Shown: positions 27,180-36,735, numbered from the stretch's first letter. The stretch is 64,000 nt of DNA from HGW-17 sp964516435 (GCA_964516435.1 CAZEZP010000004.1:1-64000), one strand, 5' to 3'. A program made the numbers and translations. Notes: generated by a model not told the origin, from the letters alone.

Positions 27180-29705
27180 TCACGGGTTTTCAGCCGCGCC
27201 GTCGGTCAACTCGAATCCTTCCCGCACCAGGCGCACGAATGCGGGGTCGACACCGGGCACGAGACGCTGCAGGACATCGGACGGGCGAATCTGGGACGTG
27301 GTCAGCAGCCGGATGCGCATGACGATCACCGGATGGCCGTCTTCCTCGCGCACGGCGAGCGAGGAAAGCGAGGGGCGCGCATCGAAGGCTTGAGGCTCCC
27401 GGCCCGGATGATGGCGGATGATGGGGATTTCGGCGGACTGTGCCAGAAGCCGTGCACGGGACTCCAGTTCCCGGATGTCCACGCTTCCCGGCGGCAGGTG
27501 GGCCGCCAGCACGGCATGGGTGAGCCGCCGCGACAGGGCGGGCACGGCGCCGTCCAGAATCTCCATGGAGAAGAAGCGCAATCCCGAGACGGCATTGGCG
27601 TTCATGCGGGCGAGCACTTCCGGATGCGGAGCGTCGGGCGCATGCTCCAGATGGACCTCCAGAAGTTCCCGCAGGCCCTCCATGAGTTGCCCAAGCGCCG
27701 GACCGAAACTCATCTTCGGCTTCGGATGGAAGCCTTCGGTGTATTTCGGCTTCAGGCCGGCCGCCCGCAGGATGCGGGGAAAATGGTCGATCAGTTCCAG
27801 GTGCGACAGGTACACCGCGTGGCCCGTCTTCTCATAGGCGAACAGCACCCGGCAGGGCGCCGCATTCGCCGGTCTGGGCTCCACGCGGAAGGACTCCAGC
27901 GCTTCCCGGATGCCGCGCTTCTCCTGCGCCAGGGAAACGGTGTCGCAGGCCGCACCGCAGCCATGGCACACCAGATCCCGGCCAGAAGCATCCGGCACGA
28001 GGCAGGGCAGCGTCGGCAACCCGCTCATGGCCCTTCGCCATTCCGCCTCCAGAAACGCCCGGGAGACCCCCACGTCCGCGTACGACCATGGCACGGCATC
28101 GCCCCAGGCATGCCCGCGCAAGGCATCAGCCATGTCCATGCCGCAGGCGGAAAACGCCTCGCGCCAGAGCTCCGGCCGGAAGCGGTCCTGCCATCCGTCG
28201 AACCGGGCCCCGCGCCGGTAGGCCTCGAGCACCACCTGCCCCATTTCCGGCCCGCCCCGGGAGAGCGCGGCCTCCAGCACGCTCTCGGCCGGATCGTGGA
28301 AACGCAGCGACACCAGGCGCGTATTGCAGCGCGCTTCGATGAGCCGGTGCTTTTCCCGCAGCACGTCCTCGGGCGCCATGTCCAGCGTCTCGAACGGTGT
28401 ATGCGGCTTGGGTACGAAATTCGAAACCGAGACCGTCACCCGCGGGGGCCGTCCGGGAGCCGACCGGCGGGCCGTGTGATGCACCTGGAGCCCCAGTTGC
28501 GCAATGGCCTCCAGATCCTCTTCCGTCTCCGTGGGCAGGGCGCACATGAAATACAACTTGATGCGGCTGAATCCCGATTCCGCCACGAATGCCACCGTCT
28601 CCAGCAGGTCCCGGGTGGTGACGTTCTTGTTGATGACGTTGCGCAGCCGGTCGGTTCCCGCCTCGGGCGCGAACGTGAGGTTCCCGCCGCGGCCTGTGCG
28701 CAGGGCGCCCACCACGGCCGCGCTCAGGCCATAAGCCCGCAGCGAGGCCACCGAGAGGGAGCCATCGGCGGCCTTCACCAGCGCCGCCAGTTTCGCAAGC
28801 AGGGTCTCGACGCCCGTGTAATCCAGCGTGGACAGCGCCGTGAGGCCGATTTCCTGATATCCCAGATGGTGCAGTGCATGCTCGGCCTGGGCGAACACGG
28901 CCTCGGGCGGCAACTCGCGAAACGGCCGGTAGGTCATGCCAGCCTGGCAGAAACGGCATCCCTGGTTGCATCCACGGGACAGTTCCACGGCCGCGCGCGA
29001 GAACACGCTCACGAGCGGAATGGGCCCGCCGGATGCCGCCGGGTGCCCCGACAGCGGCACGCGCGCAACAGTCACAGGGGATGCGGCAGGATGAGCCGGG
29101 GCAAATGCATGCGGCCGATTGGCCAATTCGCGAATGCGCTGCGCGCGCGTCATCCCCGCTTTCCGGTTTTCGGCGTCGGCGAGCATCCAGTCGACGATCA
29201 GTTCCTCGCCGTCGCCCAGGGCGAACACGTCGATGAAATCGAACAGGGGCGCCGCGTGCAGGGCCAGGGGGCCTCCCGCGATGACGATGGGATCGCGTTC
29301 GCCGCGTTCCTGCCGGCGCAGGGGAATCCCGCCCAGTTCCAGCATCTGCAGGATGTTGGTGAAATGCAGCTCGAACTGCAGCGAAAAGCCCACGAGCGGA
29401 AATTCCCGCAGGGGCGTCTGCGTTTCCAGCGAAACCAGCGGCAGGAAGCGCGCGCGCAGATGCGCCTCCATGTCCGGCCAGGGAGCGAATACGCGCTCGG
29501 CGGCCAGGCGCGGATGCGCGTTGACGCACTGGTACAGGATGGAAAGCCCCAGGTGCGCGGAACCCACCTCGTAGGCATCCGGAAAAGCCAGCGCGATGCG
29601 GTTTTCGATTTCCGGCCCGGTCTTTACCACGCTGCCCGGTTCGCCGCCCAGATAGCGCAGTGGCTTTTCCACCAGGGGGAACAGGTCCGCATAGATGTGC
29701 TTCAT
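27180..29705 (-). CDS. Radical SAM protein fused to DUF2344 (TIGR03960/TIGR03936 type)
   Basis: An 841-residue two-part protein. The N-terminal ~600 residues are a radical SAM enzyme of the uncharacterised TIGR03960 type. They begin with a B12-binding-like fold (LFPLVEKPLRYLGGEP) and carry the [4Fe-4S] motif CNQGCRFC at ~residue 243. The C-terminal ~220 residues are the DUF2344 (TIGR03936) radical-SAM-linked domain, starting at CRVLFAYEKTGHAVYLSHLE. The reaction is unknown; family members are thought to modify RNA or other macromolecules. The start at 29705 has GGGAGG upstream, and its ATG overlaps the stop of the polyprenyl synthase gene (ATGA). In many bacteria this family sits beside ribonuclease G and ribosomal genes, which is not the case here. 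Confidence 0.88.
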   Translation of the reverse strand: MKHIYADLFPLVEKPLRYLGGEPGSVVKTGPEIENRIALAFPDAYEVGSAHLGLSILYQCVNAHPRLAAERVFAPWPDMEAHLRARFLPLVSLETQTPLREFPLVGFSLQFELHFTNILQMLELGGIPLRRQERGERDPIVIAGGPLALHAAPLFDFIDVFALGDGEELIVDWMLADAENRKAGMTRAQRIRELANRPHAFAPAHPAASPVTVARVPLSGHPAASGGPIPLVSVFSRAAVELSRGCNQGCRFCQAGMTYRPFRELPPEAVFAQAEHALHHLGYQEIGLTALSTLDYTGVETLLAKLAALVKAADGSLSVASLRAYGLSAAVVGALRTGRGGNLTFAPEAGTDRLRNVINKNVTTRDLLETVAFVAESGFSRIKLYFMCALPTETEEDLEAIAQLGLQVHHTARRSAPGRPPRVTVSVSNFVPKPHTPFETLDMAPEDVLREKHRLIEARCNTRLVSLRFHDPAESVLEAALSRGGPEMGQVVLEAYRRGARFDGWQDRFRPELWREAFSACGMDMADALRGHAWGDAVPWSYADVGVSRAFLEAEWRRAMSGLPTLPCLVPDASGRDLVCHGCGAACDTVSLAQEKRGIREALESFRVEPRPANAAPCRVLFAYEKTGHAVYLSHLELIDHFPRILRAAGLKPKYTEGFHPKPKMSFGPALGQLMEGLRELLEVHLEHAPDAPHPEVLARMNANAVSGLRFFSMEILDGAVPALSRRLTHAVLAAHLPPGSVDIRELESRARLLAQSAEIPIIRHHPGREPQAFDARPSLSSLAVREEDGHPVIVMRIRLLTTSQIRPSDVLQRLVPGVDPAFVRLVREGFELTDGAAENP

Positions 29706-30736
29706 GAGACTTCGCCTCCCATGCCGTCGCTGCCAGTCTCCAGCCCCCGCAGCGGCTCCTCCAGGCGCGACAGGAGATCCTCCAGAAGGATTGCCAGTTC
29801 TGGCGGTGCTTCCCGTACGAGAACCGAAAATTCCCCGGCCAGCAAGCGCCAATGCCGTACGGCGGCCGTCACGACGCCTTCCCGGAACAGGATGCGGCGC
29901 ATCTGGGCCGCTTTCTCTTCGGAAAATTGGGCATCCGTTTGCGCATGCAGGGAGAAGAAGGCCTCCCGGTCGCTGCCGCGCAGCATTCCGGCGGCTTCCA
30001 CGACCAGGCAGGTGACGCGTCCCGTCCGCAGATCCCCGCCAGGTTCCCGCCCCTCCTTCTTTCCGAGGACATCCAGGATGTCGTCGCGCCGCTGGAACAG
30101 TTCGCCCAGGCGCGTCCCCACATCCTGCAGCCGCAGCCGCAGATCCCCGTCTCCCGGACGCGAAAGCAGCGCCGGCCCCGCCAGGCATGCCCGGAAGAGG
30201 GCGCCCGTCTTGCCGGAACAGACGGATTCGTATTCCCCGCGGGAAACGGCCCGCCCCTGCAGATCCAGTTCCTGCATCTGCCCCATGGCCATCTGCTCCA
30301 GTTCGGAGAGCACCATGGCCAGAAGACCCAGGCGCGTTTCGGCCGGCCAGGCGGCATGGCCAGCCAGTTGGCCCAGTGCGCCAGCCAGAATCCGGTCGCC
30401 CGCGTTGATGGCCTGCGCCACGCCGAAACGCCGCCATATGGCGGGTGCCCCCCGCCGGAAGCGGTCCAGATCCTCGATGTCGTCATGGATGAGCGATGCC
30501 GTATGGATCCACTCCACGGCGGCGGCCAGAGGCAGCGCATCCTCCGGATTTCCGCCCAGAGCCGCCTGCGTGCCCAGGACCAGGGCCGGCCGGATGCGCT
30601 TGCCGGGATTCTCCAGCAAGGTATTCAGGATGACGGCGCAGGTATCCCCGGGCTCCCCGCTTTTCGCCATCGTCCGCATGGCGCCGTCCAGTCGCGGGCC
30701 GAATCGGGCCAGTACTTCCGGAATCGTTCGTTCCAT
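29702..30736 (-). CDS. Polyprenyl diphosphate synthase family protein
   Basis: A 344-residue trans-isoprenyl diphosphate synthase. The first Asp-rich motif is HDDIEDLDRFRRG (DDxxD) and the second is RRDDILDVLG; both metal-binding clusters are intact. GKRIRPALVLG marks the isopentenyl diphosphate site. The start at 30736 is set by GGGAGGAAG upstream. The last bases overlap the radical SAM gene. It differs clearly from the ispA-like copy at 58737, so the two probably make different chain lengths (for example a long-chain quinone precursor here). The product length cannot be read from the sequence with confidence. It is cytosolic or peripheral. Confidence 0.88.
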   Translation of the reverse strand: MERTIPEVLARFGPRLDGAMRTMAKSGEPGDTCAVILNTLLENPGKRIRPALVLGTQAALGGNPEDALPLAAAVEWIHTASLIHDDIEDLDRFRRGAPAIWRRFGVAQAINAGDRILAGALGQLAGHAAWPAETRLGLLAMVLSELEQMAMGQMQELDLQGRAVSRGEYESVCSGKTGALFRACLAGPALLSRPGDGDLRLRLQDVGTRLGELFQRRDDILDVLGKKEGREPGGDLRTGRVTCLVVEAAGMLRGSDREAFFSLHAQTDAQFSEEKAAQMRRILFREGVVTAAVRHWRLLAGEFSVLVREAPPELAILLEDLLSRLEEPLRGLETGSDGMGGEVS

Positions 30737-30944
30737 GCACTTCCTCCCGACTTCCTTTTCCATGTTTTGCGCTCGAAAGAAAGCTGTTTTTTGATGGCCG
30801 GAGCATCCCCGCAATGCAGTCTTCCTTGTCCATGCCCGGCCGTTTGGCGGGCGCCACCCGAAACGGGCGGCGCCGGATCTGCATCCGGGGCGCCTTGCCT
30901 CTGCGCCGCAGGGATTCATGTGAAAAGCGTCGGGAAGGATCGGA

Positions 30945-31577
30945 TCAGAAACGCATGCGGTAGCCCAGGAGGAGTCCCAGGCCGGAAGTGGAGGCGCTGC
31001 CCGTGATGGAGCCGTTCACGGTGCCGATTTCCATGGAGATCTCCAGGCTGGCGAATCCCGGCCCCAACTGGCGCCCGCCCACGAGCGAGAGCAGGACGCC
31101 CACGCGGCCTTCTTCCTGCGTGTTCTGGGGAAGCGCGGACTCGCCGCTGCTGCCCGAAGCCGAAGTCCTGACCCAGGAGAACTGGGGTCCGGCACCGGCC
31201 ATGACATCCCAGGGGCCCTGCGGCAGGAAATGCCAGCGGGCCGGCAATGCCACCTTCACCAGAGTCGTGGATATTTCCCAGTCGGCGCTTCCGGCGGCCA
31301 GCCTGGCATCCTCGGTCCGGACGTCCCGCGCCGCGCGGTCCCAGGACAGGGCCAGACCCACGTCCAGTTGCCGGAAAAGGGTGGCGCCGCCTTCCAGGCG
31401 CAACTGGGGAGCATTGCCCAGTTCCCCGAAGGGCGAATGGAACATGCCACCCGCCTGGACTCCGGCGAAGAATGACGGCCCGACCCGGTCCCCGTCCGCA
31501 GCGGCGGCAGGGGAGGCCATGGCCAGGAGAACGAATCCGAACACGAGATATCGAAACGAATGATGTTGCAATGACAT
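30945..31577 (-). CDS. Outer-membrane beta-barrel-like protein
   Basis: A 210-residue secreted protein. The start at 31577 is set by AAGGAGG 7 bases upstream. The signal peptide ends near MASPAAA-AD (~28). The mature part shows alternating hydrophobic/polar strands such as VGLALSWD, ATLFRQLD and FASLEISMEIG, and ends in LGLLLGYRMRF with a terminal Phe, the usual C-terminal signal of outer-membrane barrels. It starts 25 bases after the large TIG/kelch lipoprotein gene on the same strand and is probably co-transcribed with it. The function is unknown; it could be an outer-membrane partner of that lipoprotein. Confidence 0.75.
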   Translation of the reverse strand: MSLQHHSFRYLVFGFVLLAMASPAAAADGDRVGPSFFAGVQAGGMFHSPFGELGNAPQLRLEGGATLFRQLDVGLALSWDRAARDVRTEDARLAAGSADWEISTTLVKVALPARWHFLPQGPWDVMAGAGPQFSWVRTSASGSSGESALPQNTQEEGRVGVLLSLVGGRQLGPGFASLEISMEIGTVNGSITGSASTSGLGLLLGYRMRF

Positions 31578-31602
31578 GGTTTGCCTCCTTTTCATCCTCG
31601 CC

Positions 31603-34600
31603 TCAGCGGACGTTGTATTCGGACGAATCCAGCACCACGCCGCTGGCATTCACACCGCCCACGATGTAGAACACGTTGCCCACGCGCGTGTAGCCATAAT
31701 AGGCCCGGGCGGCATTCAGGTTCTGGCCGGAACTCGTGAAGTTCTGGATGCGCGGCTCGGTGAGCGCCGTCCAGCGGCCGTCCATGACGTTGCTCACGAT
31801 GACACCGGCCTGGTAGCCGCCCAGGTTGTAAGCGCGATCCCCGCTCCAGAAGGCGCCGTAGGCGCGGTACGTTACGATGTTGCCCGACTGCATGGCTTCT
31901 CCGAACGCACCCAGTTGGCCGTTGGCTCCCAGGCTGTACTTGGCTACGCGCACCGAGTTCACCACGGTCGGCGACGACAGGGGACCGGATGCGCCCGAGC
32001 CGCTGTAGAGATAGAACTCGCACTGCTGCAGCAGCAGAGCGGTGGAGTTTCCGGCCGTGGCCGCCCACAGGGCGTTCTCGCGCCGCGCCGGCAGGTTTCC
32101 GGAGGCAGCGAACTGCACGGGAGCCGCCAGATGTCCGCCACTGATGTCGAACACCTCGTAGGAGGAACTTTCCGTGGCCGTGTCGGTAGCTCCGCCGAGT
32201 ACATACAAAAACGGCGTGCAGGACGTGGCCTGGCCGGTGGCGCTGTACTCGGAGACCTCCACGAGCCCGTACCATGCGCGCGCCGTGTTCAGGTGCCCGG
32301 CCAGATGCCAGGTGCCCAGGGCGCCGGCAGAAAGCGGCCGGCGCGCGGGATCCGCGAACGTGGCCGGATTGGTGTCCACGAAGGTGTGGGTGGGGTTTCC
32401 GGTTCCCGGAATTTCGGCCAGCAGCCGCAGGTCGGCCGCTCCCATGTCTGCCGACTGCGTGCGATAGATGCGGTAGGCGGCCGCCGGCGTGATGCCGTCG
32501 GAGGCCCGCAGTGTCGTCCAGGTGATCCGCACTTCCACGCCGTCGGGCACGTCCGGCGCATACAGGGTCACGGCTTCGGACGGCAGCGTTTCGCCGCCCG
32601 GATTTTCGGCGTCGGAAGCCGGCATGACGGCGGAAATCACATACGTCCAGGAACCCGCGCCCAATCCGTTGCCGGAAGGAGCGAACTGCAGGTTGACGTC
32701 TTCCACGTGCACCACGGCCAGCGGATCCAGGATGCGGGCACGCCAGATCTCGTCGGATGGAACACCGGAAGCATCCGCACCGCCGATGTAGTACACGAAG
32801 GACCCCAGAACGCGTGCGTGGGCGGCCGTGCGGGCCTCGGGAAGACCATTCTCCAGAGGTCGCCAGGGGCCGATTTCCCCGAAGCGTCCGATGCTGGAAA
32901 CCTCGACGGAAGACAACGCACTCGCCGTCGTTCCCTGGTCGCCGCCCACGGCCCACAGAAAGCGCGCCTTGCGTGTGGCCCGACCGAAGGCGATCCCCGG
33001 AGAACGCCGGGCGGTGTTCAGATGTGCGACCTTCTCGGGATGCGCCAGGTAGTCGGGCCGGAACGGGCTGATGTTGCCGGCCGGCGTGGTCACGGCCACG
33101 GAAAAGTACTCATCCCAGGTGCCGTTGGCCGTGTTGGTCACCCTCACCACGCACACCGCGCCGTTGTACACGAGGGATGCATCCACGGTCACCGTGATGC
33201 GCGTGGAATCGGACTGGGCGGTATTGATGACGACCGGCGGGAAGGAGCCGTCCTCGCATTCCAGGCGCACTTCGGGATTATAGAAGTTCTGCCCGTAAAT
33301 CACGAGGGTCTGGCCGGCTTCCTTGTTGATTTTGTTGGGAAGTGCGTTCTCGATGATGGGCGGCGCCACGACGGTGGCTTCGTAGGCCGCCGGAGCGAAG
33401 CCCACGGTGGCCGGATTGCCCGGATTCACGACCACGAGGTCGTAGACGCCCGCAGGCAGTGGCGGCACCACCGCGGACAGTTGCGAAGGCGACTCGAAGA
33501 CGACGGCCCGCAGCGGCACCGCCGTCTGCGTGGAGGCGTTGGACAGGTACACGCGCGGGGTGGCCTCGAAGTTCACCTCGCCGGCCAGGAGTTGGGAATC
33601 TTCCTTGGCCAGGACGTTCACGGCCACATCGGTGCCGGCCTGCCCAAAGGGCGGATTCATGGACGGATTGAGCAGGGCAAGCCGGGTTTCGGAAACGACC
33701 TCCAGCGCCGACGACAGGAATGCATCGCAACCGCCCACGCCCCGCACAAAAACATCGTAGGTACCAGCGGCAAGACCCGCGGGAATCGTAGCTTGAATTC
33801 GGTTGGGCGAAAGCGGATCCCATGCCACGTTCGTCAGAGCCGTTTCCGTGCCGCCGCCGGTCGGCGCCACCGTCACGGCGGAGGGGACCGCCGAAAGGCT
33901 GGAGCCATAGAGCGTGGCGCGAATGGCGACGCCGTTGTACACGGCCGGGGGGTCGAAGTAGTAGATCACCGGCCCGAGGTTCACGCTCACGGCCGCGGCC
34001 AGAGAGTCCGCGCAGCCGCCAGCCCCGGTGACGTGCAGGTCATAGGTGACCGGGCGCAGACCCGAGGAGAAGGCCACCTGCGCCTCGGTTCCATCGGCGT
34101 TCACGATGACGGATCCGGCGTTCACGATGCCGCCGTCCGGATCCTGCAGGTAGGCGGAAACGTTCTGCAGGTTCGAGCCCGTGATGGTGAAGATGCCACC
34201 GCCCGTGCAGATGCTCGAGGGCGTGATGGAGACCACATCGGGCGGGGGCGCCACTTCCAGATCGAAGGCGGCCGAGATGCAGCCCGCCGGATCCGGATTG
34301 ACGAGGGTCACGGGATACGGGCTTCCGTTCTCGTCCACGGCCCCCTGAGGAATCACGGCCGCAAGACGCGTGCAGGAAACGGCGTCGGCCACGCCGGGAA
34401 CGGGTTCGCACGAGGCTTCGTCCATGCGTACATCGGCCAGCGCCAGCACGCCCACGAACACGGACGGCAGTGCATCCCCGATGCGCAGGAATCCGGTCCC
34501 CTCGATGACGATCTCCATGTCCGACTGGGCCGTACATACCGGATTGGGCGCAATCGAAACGATTTCCGGCGCCGGTACCACCGTGAGGGCGACGTCTTCA

Positions 34601-35652
34601 ACGGAAGCGCACTGCGCACCGTAGGGATTGGTGACCACCACCGCGTGCTCGCCGGGTTCCAGCGCACCGGCCGCCAGGCGCACCGTAAGCCCCGTGCAGG
34701 ATTCCACGCCCGAAACGCCCTCCAGCGCCATGCATCCTTCCGTGCCGGTCACCGCGGCATCCACGCCGCCGATGGCAACGGAGGGGACCTGCCCGGAAAT
34801 CACCAGGAATCCAGACCCTGAAATGGAAAATTCGCGTTCCTGCTGCTCGATGCACACCGGCTCGGGCTGGATGTCCTCCACGGCCGGCGGCAGCACGACG
34901 AGCAGTTGCACCTCCTCCGAAGACGTGCAGGCCGCGGGGGGCGGATTGGTCACGGATACCGTGTGCAGGCCCGGCGGAAGGAGATCCTGTGCCACGCGCA
35001 CGATCATCCGGCTGCAAGCCTGCACGTTCTCCATCGGCACCACCAGGGCCGTGCAATCCTCCAGCCGTTCGGGCGCCAGAGTCACATCCCCGATGCGCAC
35101 CGCCGGCAGAAGATCCCCGATCTGCAGGAAACGGCCGGTCAGAAGGATTTCATTTTCATACTGGGCTGTGCAGATGGGCGTGGGCTCGAGCGCATCCAGC
35201 CGTGGCGGGGCCACGACGCCCAGCGCGCCCGCCAGCCGGCTTTCCTTGCCGTCCGGATTGCGCACGAGCACGTCGTAGACGCCTTCGGCCAGTCCCAGGG
35301 ACGCATCCACGAGAATGGCCATGGAACCGGAATCGGTCCAGCGCACCCGCGGGCTTCCATCTTCGGCGAACTGCAAAATCGGCACGGGGCTTCCCGAGGC
35401 GGCCGTTCCATCCAGCAGGGCGCTTTGCACCAGTGAAATCTCGGGCATTCCCACCTTGGGATCGTTCGTGAGGGCGTCCAGCGGGATGGGCGAGTATCCG
35501 CTTCCCTGCAGATCCACCCACGTGGATGCCTGGGAACAGACCAGTGTCGGGCTTACCTGCTGCGTGAGCGGTTTGGGCCCGTCGATGGAGGACTCGCATC
35601 CCCACAGGGAAAACATCAGAATGAAAAACAGGTGATGGATTTTTCTTCTCAT
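31603..35652 (-). CDS. Large surface lipoprotein with TIG/IPT domains and kelch-like propeller
   Basis: A 1349-residue lipoprotein. The start at 35652 is set by AGGAGG 5 bases upstream. The signal peptide ends in lipobox SLWG-C. Most of the first ~870 residues consist of about nine TIG/IPT-like immunoglobulin domains (motifs such as GVYDVLVRNPDG, GFLRIGDALPSVFVG and LVIYGQNFYNP). The last ~430 residues carry kelch-like repeats, with YYIGGADASG, LYVLGGATDT and FYIVGGVNASG, consistent with a beta-propeller. No catalytic motif is seen. An adhesion or surface-display role is inferred. It forms a pair with the barrel protein encoded 25 bases downstream. Confidence 0.85.
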   Translation of the reverse strand: MRRKIHHLFFILMFSLWGCESSIDGPKPLTQQVSPTLVCSQASTWVDLQGSGYSPIPLDALTNDPKVGMPEISLVQSALLDGTAASGSPVPILQFAEDGSPRVRWTDSGSMAILVDASLGLAEGVYDVLVRNPDGKESRLAGALGVVAPPRLDALEPTPICTAQYENEILLTGRFLQIGDLLPAVRIGDVTLAPERLEDCTALVVPMENVQACSRMIVRVAQDLLPPGLHTVSVTNPPPAACTSSEEVQLLVVLPPAVEDIQPEPVCIEQQEREFSISGSGFLVISGQVPSVAIGGVDAAVTGTEGCMALEGVSGVESCTGLTVRLAAGALEPGEHAVVVTNPYGAQCASVEDVALTVVPAPEIVSIAPNPVCTAQSDMEIVIEGTGFLRIGDALPSVFVGVLALADVRMDEASCEPVPGVADAVSCTRLAAVIPQGAVDENGSPYPVTLVNPDPAGCISAAFDLEVAPPPDVVSITPSSICTGGGIFTITGSNLQNVSAYLQDPDGGIVNAGSVIVNADGTEAQVAFSSGLRPVTYDLHVTGAGGCADSLAAAVSVNLGPVIYYFDPPAVYNGVAIRATLYGSSLSAVPSAVTVAPTGGGTETALTNVAWDPLSPNRIQATIPAGLAAGTYDVFVRGVGGCDAFLSSALEVVSETRLALLNPSMNPPFGQAGTDVAVNVLAKEDSQLLAGEVNFEATPRVYLSNASTQTAVPLRAVVFESPSQLSAVVPPLPAGVYDLVVVNPGNPATVGFAPAAYEATVVAPPIIENALPNKINKEAGQTLVIYGQNFYNPEVRLECEDGSFPPVVINTAQSDSTRITVTVDASLVYNGAVCVVRVTNTANGTWDEYFSVAVTTPAGNISPFRPDYLAHPEKVAHLNTARRSPGIAFGRATRKARFLWAVGGDQGTTASALSSVEVSSIGRFGEIGPWRPLENGLPEARTAAHARVLGSFVYYIGGADASGVPSDEIWRARILDPLAVVHVEDVNLQFAPSGNGLGAGSWTYVISAVMPASDAENPGGETLPSEAVTLYAPDVPDGVEVRITWTTLRASDGITPAAAYRIYRTQSADMGAADLRLLAEIPGTGNPTHTFVDTNPATFADPARRPLSAGALGTWHLAGHLNTARAWYGLVEVSEYSATGQATSCTPFLYVLGGATDTATESSSYEVFDISGGHLAAPVQFAASGNLPARRENALWAATAGNSTALLLQQCEFYLYSGSGASGPLSSPTVVNSVRVAKYSLGANGQLGAFGEAMQSGNIVTYRAYGAFWSGDRAYNLGGYQAGVIVSNVMDGRWTALTEPRIQNFTSSGQNLNAARAYYGYTRVGNVFYIVGGVNASGVVLDSSEYNVR

Positions 35653-35749
35653 GGTTGCCTCCTGTCGCAACGACACCGTGCCGCCGGCCGAACGGCACTT
35701 CTTGCCGGAAAAAGTGCAGCCATGCCTTCAAACCGGCTCACCTGTCCGT

Positions 35750-35805
35750 GAAAAATCTTTTTTGGCCCGGTTCGGCCATTCCCGCGGCACTTGAAGAGAT
35801 TTTTC
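35750..35805. repeat. 9-bp inverted repeat with internal GGCC hairpin
   Basis: GAAAAATCT (35750-35758) and AGATTTTTC (35797-35805) are perfect complements around 38 bases that contain GGCC-6-GGCC. It lies in the 241-base gap between the NYN gene end and the start of the large lipoprotein gene, so it could terminate the NYN transcript or act as a control element. Neither is proven. Confidence 0.4.
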
Positions 35806-35872
35806 CGCCGCCCATGGGGGGCTACTCATGCCCGGTCCGCCCGGGGCGGCGCTGGCACAAAGTGAAGAAAAG

Positions 35873-35894
35873 CGCGGCGGCGGATGTAGATGGC
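35873..35894. repeat. 22-bp direct repeat, copy 1 (after NYN gene stop)
   Basis: Identical to 35926-35947 at a 53-base offset. This copy lies just outside the coding region and overlaps one base of the stop, whereas copy 2 lies inside the last codons. The offset is not a multiple of three. Confidence 0.85.
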
Positions 35895-36703
35895 TAAGGC
35901 GCGCTCTTGCGCGGACGCAGGGAAACGCGGCGGCGGATGTAGATGGCCACGCCGCCGGGGAGTTGCCGTTCCTCGAGCTCGAAGACGTCCGGCAGCGCGC
36001 GCACGAGGTCGGAAAACTTGCGGAAGCCGTACAGGCGCGAATCGAAATCGGGGCGAACCTTGGTGAGATTCGAGCCCACCGTGCCCAACTGGGCCCAGCC
36101 GCTCTCCTCGGAGACATCCTCCACAGCCTTGGTGATGAGATTCACGACCTTCTTCGGGATGGCCGCGCGCTCCGGCGGCTTGGAATCCGGCTGTTTCTCG
36201 GACGTTTCCACGGCGTCCACCGGCCGCAGCACCTCCGTGTAGATGAACTTGTCGCAGGCCTGCACGAAGGGTTCTGGCGTCTTCTTCTCGCCGAACCCGT
36301 ACACCACCAGTCCTTCCTCGCGCAGCCGCACGGCCAGGCGCGTGAAATCGGAATCCGAGGACACCAGGCAGAAACCGTCGAAACGGCGGGTGTACATCAA
36401 ATCCATCGCATCGATGATCAGCGCCGAATCCGTGGCGTTCTTGCCCTGCGTATAGCCGAACTGCTGCACGGGCTGGATGGAATACTGCAAAAGCGCCTTC
36501 TTCCAGGAGGTCAGCCGGGTGGAGGTCCAGTCTCCGTAGATGCGCCGCACGCTGGCGGTGCCGAATCGGGCCACCTCCGCGAGCAGGCCCTCGATGATGG
36601 ACGGCTGGGCGTTGTCGGCATCGATGAGTACCGCCAGGCGCATTTGATGATCCTCCGGGAAATCCAGTTTGGGTGTCGCTTTGGGTGAAATGGTTTTCGT
36701 CAT
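35894..36703 (-). CDS. NYN-domain ribonuclease-like protein with LOTUS/OST-HTH domain
   Basis: A 269-residue protein. After a ~20-residue Lys/Pro leader, residues ~21-170 form a NYN (LabA/limkain-type) PIN-like nuclease domain: LIDADN holds the first acidic residue, KNATDSALIIDAMDLMY the second cluster and VSSDSDF the third. Residues ~195-265 match an OST-HTH/LOTUS winged-helix RNA-binding domain (IPKKVVNLITKAVEDVSEESGWAQLG). A role in RNA cleavage or surveillance is inferred from the families. AAGGAA lies 7 bases before the ATG. Its last codons and stop overlap a 22-bp direct repeat, so the C-terminus may have been shortened by a small duplication. It sits alone between two lipoprotein genes. 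Confidence 0.88.
   Translation of the reverse strand: MTKTISPKATPKLDFPEDHQMRLAVLIDADNAQPSIIEGLLAEVARFGTASVRRIYGDWTSTRLTSWKKALLQYSIQPVQQFGYTQGKNATDSALIIDAMDLMYTRRFDGFCLVSSDSDFTRLAVRLREEGLVVYGFGEKKTPEPFVQACDKFIYTEVLRPVDAVETSEKQPDSKPPERAAIPKKVVNLITKAVEDVSEESGWAQLGTVGSNLTKVRPDFDSRLYGFRKFSDLVRALPDVFELEERQLPGGVAIYIRRRVSLRPRKSAP
35926..35947. repeat. 22-bp direct repeat, copy 2 (inside NYN gene end)
   Basis: Encodes IYIRRR near the C-terminus of the NYN-LOTUS protein. The same 22 bases recur at 35873-35894 beyond the stop, in another reading frame. Confidence 0.85.
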
Positions 36704-36735
36704 ATTATTTCCTTGTTGTGTTTATTTTTTTCATA

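Noticed and set aside
27102..30794. A plus-strand frame of more than 1200 codons opposite the radical SAM and polyprenyl synthase genes
   Set aside because: The minus-strand genes carry clear catalytic motifs; the plus-strand translation is low complexity and has no recognisable domain.
30737..30944. A small plus-strand reading frame in the gap before the polyprenyl synthase
   Set aside because: No ribosome-binding site, unusual composition and no homology that I recognise; it is probably non-coding leader or spacer.
31576..34821. A plus-strand frame of over 1000 codons opposite the TIG/kelch lipoprotein
   Set aside because: Shadow of GC-rich coding DNA; the translation is rich in Gly, His and Arg without domain signatures.
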